Positions 33,046 through 39,811 of a stretch of 64,000 nucleotides of DNA are shown in pieces. Source of the stretch: Lachnospiraceae bacterium. Its GTDB lineage: Bacteria; Bacillota; Clostridia; Lachnospirales; Lachnospiraceae. The DNA lies in NCBI GenBank assembly GCA_949383255.1, contig CASJPF010000002.1, forward strand, positions 62,001 through 126,000. The letters are read 5' to 3'. The position numbers were made by a program, and so were the translations under genes. The notes under the pieces were generated by a model. The model was given only the letters and a program-made list of their open reading frames with translations. It was not told the origin of the DNA and searched no databases. The first letter of the stretch is position 1, and each line of letters opens with the position of its first letter.

Positions 33046-34431
33046 ATGAAGAAGCGTAAACTTATGGCACTGGCATTGAGCTGCGTTATGGTATGTTCTA
33101 TGACTGCATGTGGCGGTAAAGACACAGGATCAGATCAATCTGCATCTACTTCGACACCTGCACCCGCGCCTGCTGAGAAGGAGGAAGCACCTGCTGAAAA
33201 AGCGAGTACCACTGAAAACACAGACAGCCAGACCCCAACAGGGAGTACGCAGGCAGCGGACATTACTCTGTGGACCTATCCAATTGGAAGCTGGGGAGAT
33301 TCCGCTACTGTTGATGGTTTGATTGCAAACTTTAATGCGGTATATCCCGATATTAAAGTCACAGTAGAATATCTGGATTACACAAATGGTGATGATCAGA
33401 TCAATACAGCAATTGAAGGAAAACAGGCGCCAGACCTTGTAATGGAAGGACCAGAGCGTCTGGTGGCAAACTGGGGAGCAAAAGGTCTGATGGTTGATCT
33501 TGGAGACCTTTGGACAGATGATGCGAAATCTTTGATTTATGATTCTGTGCAGAATGCTTGTAAGAGCAATGATGGCGTATTTTATGAGTATCCGCTGTGT
33601 ATGACTGCACATACTATGGCAATCAACAGAGATATTTTTGAGGCAGCAGATGCACTTCAGTATCTTGATGAAGAGACTGGCACATGGACAACAGAAAATT
33701 TCCAGAAGGCAGTTCAGGCGGTATATGACTATGGTCAGACCAATGTAGGTGCAGTGTACTGTAGCGGACAGGGCGGTGATCAAGGAACACGTGCCTTGAT
33801 AAATAATTTATATGGTGGAACCTTTACCAATCCAGAACATACAGAGTACACAGCAAACAGTGCTGAGAATATTAAGGCGCTTGAGTTGTTAAAGAGCATG
33901 GACGGCATTAATTTTGATGCATCAATAGCAGGTGGTGACGAAATTAACATGTTCTGTAATGGTACTTTTGCAATGGCATTCTGCTGGAATGTATCACAGG
34001 AGAAGAACAATCTTGAAAACATTAGTTTTGATGCCTTACCTATGGCTTTCCCTTCAGAAGATGGTATCCCACAACTTTGCGGTGGTATTTGGGGCTTTGG
34101 TATTTTTGACAACGGCGATCCTGCTAAAATCGAGGCAGCAAAAACATTTATTGATTTTATGGCAAATGATGAGAAACAGGTTGTTGAGAGCGTGAAGGCT
34201 TCCAACTATTGGCCAGTAAAAGACCTTGGAAATATCTATGATGGCGATGCACTTATGACAGAGTACTCAAAATTTGTTGAGTATATGGGTGACTATTATC
34301 AGGTAGTAGGTGGATGGGCAGAAGCCCGCACAGCATGGTGGAATATGCTGCAGCAGGTTGGCTCAGGAACAGATGTAGCAACAGCAGTTGAGGAGTTTGT
34401 GACAACAGCAAATACAGCAGCGGCACAATAA
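33046..34431 (+). CDS. Sugar ABC transporter substrate-binding lipoprotein (probable sialic acid or amino-sugar binder)
   Basis: A 461-residue secreted lipoprotein. The signal peptide (M-K-K-R-K-L-M-A-L-A-L-S) ends at a lipobox with Cys22 (S-M-T-A-C-G-G-K), followed by a Ser/Thr/Pro/Glu-rich linker to about residue 73 and a family 1 extracellular solute-binding fold (D-I-T-L-W-T-Y-P-I-G; later G-G-I-W-G-F-G-I). The substrate is inferred from nanA, nanE and nag genes around it. AAAAGGAGGG precedes the ATG. A strong hairpin separates it from the permease genes, a common way to give the binding protein a higher level. Confidence 0.85.
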   Translation: MKKRKLMALALSCVMVCSMTACGGKDTGSDQSASTSTPAPAPAEKEEAPAEKASTTENTDSQTPTGSTQAADITLWTYPIGSWGDSATVDGLIANFNAVYPDIKVTVEYLDYTNGDDQINTAIEGKQAPDLVMEGPERLVANWGAKGLMVDLGDLWTDDAKSLIYDSVQNACKSNDGVFYEYPLCMTAHTMAINRDIFEAADALQYLDEETGTWTTENFQKAVQAVYDYGQTNVGAVYCSGQGGDQGTRALINNLYGGTFTNPEHTEYTANSAENIKALELLKSMDGINFDASIAGGDEINMFCNGTFAMAFCWNVSQEKNNLENISFDALPMAFPSEDGIPQLCGGIWGFGIFDNGDPAKIEAAKTFIDFMANDEKQVVESVKASNYWPVKDLGNIYDGDALMTEYSKFVEYMGDYYQVVGGWAEARTAWWNMLQQVGSGTDVATAVEEFVTTANTAAAQ

Positions 34432-34452
34432 ATAAATGATGCAGTCAGTGTT

Positions 34453-34485
34453 GCGCCCCTTCCCAGAGAGATGTGGGAGGGGCGC
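34453..34485 (+). promoter_or_regulatory. Intercistronic hairpin between binding protein and permease genes
   Basis: GCGCCCCTTCCCA (34453-34465) pairs with TGGGAGGGGCGC (34474-34485), leaving one bulged T. No U-run follows, so it probably stabilises the upstream mRNA or attenuates rather than terminates fully. Confidence 0.6.
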
Positions 34486-34511
34486 TTCCTAATAAGAAAG
34501 GAGGAATCCTT

Positions 34512-35408
34512 ATGTCAAAAAATAACAGCATGAGTAAGGCGTTGGTACGCAGAGAGACAATTGCTGGATATGCATTTATGCTGCCAAGTCTAATATTCTT
34601 TCTTGGATTTGTTATTTATCCTATGGTGCAATGTGTGTTTACAAGTTTCTTTGATGCGACCATGAACCGTGAGGATATTTTTATTGGGCTTGCGAATTAT
34701 AAGGAGTTGTTTCAGGATAAGGTATTTTTGGGCGCGCTGAAAAATACAGTGATAATCGTGGTGGTTTCCGTGCCGGTAACATGTATCTTTTCTCTATGGG
34801 TAAGTTCCGTTATTTATGATTTGGCTGGTCCTGCTTGTTCCGCGTTTCGCTGTATCTTTTATCTTCCGGTTGTAACTGGTTCCGTTGCAGTTGCAGTGGT
34901 ATGGAAGTGGATGTTCAACAATTATTATGGTATTTTTAACTATATTGGCACAAATACCGGACTGATTGAGAAGAACATTAACTGGCTGGGTGATGAAAAA
35001 TTTGCGCTGGGGTGTATTATACTAATTTTGTTGACAACTTCTGTAGGACAGCCAATTGTATTGTATGTATCTGCACTGAACAATGTGGACCAGTCGCTTG
35101 TGGAGGCGGCAGAGGTTGACGGTGCAACAAAATTTCAGTGTTTCTGGAAGATTAAGTGGTCGCAGATTATGCCTACAACGTTGTATATTCTTGTTATTAC
35201 AACAATTAATAGTTTCCAGTGCTTTGCGCTGATACAGTTGTTGACAAGTGGTGGTCCCAATCATAGTACAGACACAATTATGTATTATATTTACTATAAT
35301 GCATTTAAATTGTATCGTTATGGATATGGAAATGCAATGGGCGTTGTTCTTGCAATTATTATAGCGCTGTTGTCCGCAGTGCAGTTTAAGATGGCAGAGA
35401 GTAAGTAG
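34512..35408 (+). CDS. Sugar ABC transporter permease (MalF type)
   Basis: A 298-residue inner-membrane permease with about six transmembrane helices and the ABC permease EAA loop (E-A-A-E-V-D-G-A-T-K-F-Q-C-F-W-K-I-K). It begins with a basic N-terminus and a first helix G-Y-A-F-M-L-P-S-L-I-F-F-L-G-F. The ATG at 34512 follows AAGAAAGGAGG; an upstream in-frame codon at 34473 falls in the intercistronic hairpin. It pairs with the next gene to form the membrane pore. No ATPase gene is present in this operon. Confidence 0.9.
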   Translation: MSKNNSMSKALVRRETIAGYAFMLPSLIFFLGFVIYPMVQCVFTSFFDATMNREDIFIGLANYKELFQDKVFLGALKNTVIIVVVSVPVTCIFSLWVSSVIYDLAGPACSAFRCIFYLPVVTGSVAVAVVWKWMFNNYYGIFNYIGTNTGLIEKNINWLGDEKFALGCIILILLTTSVGQPIVLYVSALNNVDQSLVEAAEVDGATKFQCFWKIKWSQIMPTTLYILVITTINSFQCFALIQLLTSGGPNHSTDTIMYYIYYNAFKLYRYGYGNAMGVVLAIIIALLSAVQFKMAESK

Positions 35409-35425
35409 GAAAGGGGGAAATAAAT

Positions 35426-36331
35426 ATGAAACAGAGACAGTTTAACCGTTCAACCTGTTACAAAATTGTATCAGTTATTATTATCGCAATTTTGGCATTT
35501 ACATTTGCATTCCCGCTTTACTGGATTATTATTGGCTCTTTTAAGACGCCCGCTGCAATCAATGCGACGACACCACAGTGGTGGCCGCAGGAATGGGTTC
35601 TTGACAATTATAGAAAGCTTTTTAGCAGACAGGTTGCAGCGCTCTGGGAGATTCACATTCCATTTACCAGTATTAGTCTTATGGGGCCGGAAGTGCCTGC
35701 GGCAATTCGCTGGCTGTTAAACACGGTGTTTATGGCAGTTGCGGCAATGTTGTTGACCTGTACCACCGCAGCTATGGCGGGATATGCGCTTGCAAAAAAA
35801 CGCTTTGTTGGACGCACATTGGTCTTTTCGTTGATTGTATGTGCAATGGCGTTGCCAAAGCAAGTTATCTTGGTTCCTTTGCTGCGAGAGATGGCTTCAT
35901 TAGAATTGTACAACACAATATGGGCAGTTATTTTCCCGATTGTTGGCTGGCCGTTTGGTGTGTTTTTAATGAAACAGTTTTCGGAAGGGATTCCGGGGGA
36001 GATGATGGAGGCTGCCAAGATAGACGGCGCGGGAGAGTGGAAGACATTTTACACAATTGCACTTCCTCTGATTAAACCCGGTATTGGTGCGTTGGCAATT
36101 TTTACCTTTATTAATTCGTGGAATGATTATTTTATGCAGTTAATTATGCTGACGAGTACAAAGAACTTGACCATATCACTTGGTATTGCAAAGCTGCAGG
36201 CGGAGAATGCAACAGATTTTGGTTTGATTATGGCAGGTGCATCGCTGGCGGCAATTCCTATTATTATAATTTTCCTTATTTTCCAGAAGTATTTTACAAA
36301 GGGAATTACAATGGGTGCAGTCAAGGGATAG
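35426..36331 (+). CDS. Sugar ABC transporter permease (MalG type)
   Basis: A 301-residue permease with about six transmembrane helices and the EAA loop E-A-A-K-I-D-G-A-G-E-W-K-T-F. The N-terminal S-F-K-T-P and the C-terminal F-Q-K-Y-F-T-K-G-I-T-M-G-A-V-K-G are typical of carbohydrate permeases of this subfamily. AAAGGGGG precedes the ATG. A loop around residues 70-95 is longer than in MalG. Substrate is inferred from the locus as sialic acid or a derived amino sugar. Confidence 0.9.
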   Translation: MKQRQFNRSTCYKIVSVIIIAILAFTFAFPLYWIIIGSFKTPAAINATTPQWWPQEWVLDNYRKLFSRQVAALWEIHIPFTSISLMGPEVPAAIRWLLNTVFMAVAAMLLTCTTAAMAGYALAKKRFVGRTLVFSLIVCAMALPKQVILVPLLREMASLELYNTIWAVIFPIVGWPFGVFLMKQFSEGIPGEMMEAAKIDGAGEWKTFYTIALPLIKPGIGALAIFTFINSWNDYFMQLIMLTSTKNLTISLGIAKLQAENATDFGLIMAGASLAAIPIIIIFLIFQKYFTKGITMGAVKG

Positions 36332-36345
36332 TGAGGAGGTCCAAT

Positions 36346-36798
36346 ATGATTTATACAGAGATAGCCAATATTGAGCACTATTATGGTCTGGGTAAATATT
36401 TGGATAAAGCGGTTTCGTATCTAAGTAGTCACCCTCTAGACAATGTGCAGGCAGGACATTATGAAATTGATGGGAATATGGTGTATATGAATGTGTTTGA
36501 CTATGAGACAATTCTTGAGGAGGGCGCATTTTTTGAGGCACATAAAAAGTATGCGGACATTCATATGACAATTACTGGAGAGGAGATTGTCGGTGTGTCA
36601 GATATGTCCAAAGTGTCAGTAAAGACTTTTGATGAAGAGAAGGACCTTCTTGAAGTGGAAGGACCAGTCGAACATTATATAAAATTGATACCGGGAAAGG
36701 CATTGATTACACTACCAGAAGATGCGCACAAGGTTAAGCTGGCAGCGAAGAACCCTTCCACAGTGAAAAAGGCAGTGATAAAAGTGTACATAGGCTGA
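36346..36798 (+). CDS. YhcH/YjgK/YiaL family protein (NanQ-like)
   Basis: A 150-residue cupin-type protein. H-K-K-Y-A-D-I-H-M-T holds conserved His residues and a late L-P-E-D-A-H-K-V-K-L-A segment another, matching the metal site of the family. The Escherichia coli nan-operon homologue is thought to open or interconvert sialic-acid anomers; that role here is inferred. The ATG at 36346 follows GTGAGGAGG. Placed between transporter and lyase, it is part of the sialic-acid operon. Confidence 0.85.
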   Translation: MIYTEIANIEHYYGLGKYLDKAVSYLSSHPLDNVQAGHYEIDGNMVYMNVFDYETILEEGAFFEAHKKYADIHMTITGEEIVGVSDMSKVSVKTFDEEKDLLEVEGPVEHYIKLIPGKALITLPEDAHKVKLAAKNPSTVKKAVIKVYIG

Positions 36799-36837
36799 AA
36801 ATAAGGAGTGCGCCAAAGCGCACAGAAAGGGGCAGAT

Positions 36838-37755
36838 ATGAGAGATATTAACAAATATCAAGGAATTATTCCGGCGTTTTATGCCTGTTATGACGAGAGC
36901 GGTGAAGTGAACGAGGAACGTGTGGAACAATTGACAGACTATATGGTAAAGAAGGGTGTGAAGGGGCTCTATGTAGGTGGTTCTTCTGGAGAATGTATTT
37001 ATCAGAGTGTTGAGGACAGAAAACGCACGCTGGAGCGCGTTGTACAGGTAAGCGCAGGAAAACTAACGATTATTGCACATGTTGCGTGCAACAACACAGC
37101 AGACAGTAAGGTGCTTGCAGCCCATGCGCAGAGTTTGGGCGTGGATGCGATTGCAGCCATTCCACCAATCTATTTTCACCTGCCAGAGTATGCCATTGCA
37201 CAGTATTGGAATGATATTTCGGATGCTGCGCCAGACACAGACTTTATTATTTACAATATCCCACAGCTTGCAGGTGTGGCGTTAACAATGCCACTGTTTC
37301 GAGAAATGCGAAAAAATCCAAGAGTGGCAGCAGTAAAAAATAGTTCTATGCCAACACAAGATATTCAGATGTTCAAGGCTGAGGGAGGAGAAGGATTTGC
37401 AGTGCTTAATGGTCCTGATGAACAGCTTGTGGCAGGTCTTGCAATCGGTGCAGATGGTGGAATCGGTGGTACATATGGCGTTATGCCAGAACTTTATCTA
37501 AAGATTATGGAGTTGGTAAATGCAGGAAAAATTGATGCAGCGCAAAAAGTACAGTATGCGGCAAATGAGATTATCTATGCAATGTGTGCTTGTCATGGAA
37601 ATATGTATGGCGTGATTAAGGAAATTATTAAGATTCGAGAAGGTTTTGACATTGGCGGTGTGCGCAGACCATTACCATCATTAATCCCAGAGGATATGGA
37701 ACAGGTAAAGAAATGCGTGCAGTTGATTGACAAGGCAATAGACCAGTTTATATAG
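36838..37755 (+). CDS. nanA: N-acetylneuraminate lyase
   Basis: NanA splits Neu5Ac into ManNAc and pyruvate. The 305-residue protein belongs to the DHDPS/NAL aldolase family: G-G-S-S-G-E-C near residue 48 (GxxGE motif), catalytic Tyr in F-I-I-Y-N-I-P, and Schiff-base Lys in V-A-A-V-K-N-S-S. The S-G-E-C-I-Y-Q-S variant and the neighbours nanE, YhcH and nagAB favour NanA over dihydrodipicolinate synthase. AGAAAGGGGC precedes the ATG at 36838; the upstream ATG at 36808 has no site. Confidence 0.92.
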   Translation: MRDINKYQGIIPAFYACYDESGEVNEERVEQLTDYMVKKGVKGLYVGGSSGECIYQSVEDRKRTLERVVQVSAGKLTIIAHVACNNTADSKVLAAHAQSLGVDAIAAIPPIYFHLPEYAIAQYWNDISDAAPDTDFIIYNIPQLAGVALTMPLFREMRKNPRVAAVKNSSMPTQDIQMFKAEGGEGFAVLNGPDEQLVAGLAIGADGGIGGTYGVMPELYLKIMELVNAGKIDAAQKVQYAANEIIYAMCACHGNMYGVIKEIIKIREGFDIGGVRRPLPSLIPEDMEQVKKCVQLIDKAIDQFI

Positions 37756-37770
37756 GCAGGAGGATTTTTT

Positions 37771-38469
37771 ATGACAAAACAGGAATTATTGAATCAGATA
37801 AAAGGAAAAGTGATTGTATCCTGTCAGGCAGTTCCGGGGGAGCCCTTGTATGTGGAAGAAAAATCGATTATGTATTTGATGGCGCGCGCGGCAAAGCAGG
37901 CGGGGACTCCAATGATTCGCACAAGCAGTATTCGAGATGTTGTGGCGATTAAGGAGGAGACAGGGCTTCCTGTAATTGGCTTGATTAAGGTACAATACGA
38001 AGGGTTTGAGCGTTATATTACACCGACAATGAAAGAAGTAGATGCGTTGGTGGAAGCAGGTTCCGACATTGTGGCATTGGATTGTACCAATCAGAAACGT
38101 GGCGATGGGAAGAGCATTAGTGAGTATATTACAGAGGTGCGCACAAAATATCCAAATGTTGTTTTGATGGCAGATATTTCTACCTATGAAGAGGGTGTAA
38201 ATGCGTGGAAGCTTGGCATGGATATTGTCGGGACAACAATGAGCGGATATACAGCACATTCTCCAAAGCTTGACGGACCAGATTATGAACTTGTAAAAAA
38301 ATTGTCTGAAACGGTGGATATTCCAGTGATTGGTGAGGGAAGAGTACACAGCCCAGAGCAGGCAGTAAAAATGTTGGAGGCAGGCGCTTATGCTGTTGTG
38401 GTTGGAGGTGCTATTACAAGACCACTTGAAATTGCACAGCGTTTTATCAAAGCAGTGGAAAGTAGGTAG
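37771..38469 (+). CDS. nanE: N-acetylmannosamine-6-phosphate 2-epimerase
   Basis: NanE converts ManNAc-6-P to GlcNAc-6-P. The 232-residue TIM-barrel protein has V-I-V-S-C-Q-A-V-P-G-E-P-L at the start, I-G-L-I-K-V-Q-Y, D-I-V-A-L-D-C-T near residue 110 and I-G-E-G-R-V-H-S-P-E-Q-A with the catalytic-region Glu. AGGAGG precedes the ATG. It directly follows nanA, and its product feeds NagA. Confidence 0.95.
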   Translation: MTKQELLNQIKGKVIVSCQAVPGEPLYVEEKSIMYLMARAAKQAGTPMIRTSSIRDVVAIKEETGLPVIGLIKVQYEGFERYITPTMKEVDALVEAGSDIVALDCTNQKRGDGKSISEYITEVRTKYPNVVLMADISTYEEGVNAWKLGMDIVGTTMSGYTAHSPKLDGPDYELVKKLSETVDIPVIGEGRVHSPEQAVKMLEAGAYAVVVGGAITRPLEIAQRFIKAVESR

Positions 38470-38472
38470 TAT

Positions 38473-39123
38473 ATGAAAAAGCACATAGTATGTTTTGGGG
38501 ATTCCAACACACATGGATATTGTGCTAGTACAGGTGGGCGGTTTGATGAGACACAGCGCTGGTGTTGTTTACTTGAGAAAAAGCTTGGAGAGGACTACCT
38601 TGTGATTGAAGAAGGGTTGAGTGGGCGCACCACCTGTTTTACCGATCCAATTCATGAGGGATTAAATGGGCTAAATTTTATTTATCCGTGTCTTATGAGT
38701 CATGAACCAGTTGATTTGCTGATTATTATGCTAGGGACAAACGACACAAAAGAGCGTTTTGGCGCTTCGGCGGCGTGCATTGCATTAGGGCTAAAACGAC
38801 TGATTGGAAAAGCAATTGCAACAACAGACTGTTGGAGTAGTGGGAAGGCAAATATTTTAATTGTGTCACCGCAGAATATTGACGCTAGATATATAGATTC
38901 GGAAGTTGGCGCGACAATGGGGCATGGTTGTGCAGAGAAATCAACAGGATTGGCAGCAGAGTTTGCAAAGATTGCAGCGCTTATGAAATGTCATTTTCTG
39001 GATGCAAACAAAGAGATTTCGGCGCCTGTCAATGAGATTGATTATATGCACCTGACAGCGGAGGGACACAGACAACTAGCAGATGTATTGGCGAAGAAGA
39101 TTTCTAAAATCTTAATTCAGTAA
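38473..39123 (+). CDS. SGNH/GDSL hydrolase, possible sialic-acid O-acetylesterase
   Basis: A 216-residue cytoplasmic SGNH hydrolase. Block I is C-F-G-D-S-N-T-H-G (nucleophile Ser near 11), block III G-T-N-D-T near 89, and block V D-Y-M-H-L-T near 196 (Asp-x-x-His pair). It starts three bases after the nanE stop, last in the nan operon. Removal of acetyl groups from O-acetylated sialic acid is a reasonable guess from context; general arylesterase activity is equally consistent with the sequence. Confidence 0.8.
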   Translation: MKKHIVCFGDSNTHGYCASTGGRFDETQRWCCLLEKKLGEDYLVIEEGLSGRTTCFTDPIHEGLNGLNFIYPCLMSHEPVDLLIIMLGTNDTKERFGASAACIALGLKRLIGKAIATTDCWSSGKANILIVSPQNIDARYIDSEVGATMGHGCAEKSTGLAAEFAKIAALMKCHFLDANKEISAPVNEIDYMHLTAEGHRQLADVLAKKISKILIQ

Positions 39124-39152
39124 AAAGAACGAGTGTAAAACACTCGTTCTTT
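39124..39152. terminator. Bidirectional terminator between the nan operon and the minus-strand gene
   Basis: AAAGAACGAGTG (39124-39135) pairs with CACTCGTTCTTT (39141-39152) over a TAAAA loop. A-run and T-run on the two sides let it work for both convergent units. Confidence 0.85.
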
Positions 39153-39671
39153 CTATGCCGCGTAATCAATGTTGGCACCTCTAAATTTTGTAGCGTCAAG
39201 CTGCCTTTGATTTTTGGTGTAGGGGTTATCCTCATTAGAGTATTTGATTGTGGTGTTGGTAACACCGCCCGCAACATAAGTACGCCCGCATTCAGGGCAG
39301 ATGGAAGTATGGATTGATACAGAAGCATTTAATACTTTTCCATCTTTTTGAGCAGCTTTTTTATATGCATTAGAAACATGTTCCCCTTCATGTGCGCGCA
39401 CTCTGGCACCTGCGGATTCTGGTGAGATGTGTGACGCTGTTTTGAAGGAGACATTCTCGTCAGAGCCATCTTGATATTTGCGGTTAGCGCAGGTCTCACA
39501 GTCCTCTGGTGAGGAGCGTTTCCCAGGTTTTTTAACCTTGTCAGGATCAGCGCTGGGATCTACAGCATTGGGATTGGCTTCGTCTTTTCCTATAGGATTG
39601 GTAGATGGATAGACAGTGTTTGTATACATGGGATAATTGGGGTATAATCCCGAAAAATTGCCAATTGTCAT
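39153..39671 (-). CDS. Putative zinc metallohydrolase, SprA-related family
   Basis: A 172-residue protein. A Pro/Asn/Tyr-rich N-terminus (to about 60) is followed by C-E-T-C, K-Y-Q-D-G-S-D-E-N-V-S-F and the HExxH-type motif H-E-G-E-H-V-S-N-A, then C-P-E-C-G. The His-Glu-x-x-His core and two Cys pairs suggest a metal site; this pattern matches what I know of the SprA-related family, whose function is not established. The ATG at 39671 follows AAAAGGAGG; an in-frame ATG at 39698 overlaps that site. No signal peptide is visible. Confidence 0.65.
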   Translation of the reverse strand: MTIGNFSGLYPNYPMYTNTVYPSTNPIGKDEANPNAVDPSADPDKVKKPGKRSSPEDCETCANRKYQDGSDENVSFKTASHISPESAGARVRAHEGEHVSNAYKKAAQKDGKVLNASVSIHTSICPECGRTYVAGGVTNTTIKYSNEDNPYTKNQRQLDATKFRGANIDYAA

Positions 39672-39754
39672 ATGACAGGACCTCCTTTTCTTAGCCATAT
39701 TCTTGGATATGTTTTTTACAGTATAACATAAAAGGACTGTTATGGGAAGCGTAA

Positions 39755-39786
39755 AAAAGAGCTATTCCAATGGAATAGCTCTTTTA
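39755..39786 (-). terminator. Terminator of ppdK
   Basis: AAAAGAGCTATTCCA and TGGAATAGCTCTTTT form a near-perfect palindrome immediately beyond the ppdK stop, with T-rich sequence on the minus strand after the stem. Confidence 0.8.
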
Positions 39787-39811
39787 AAAGCGTTTATCAA
39801 ATTTATATTCA

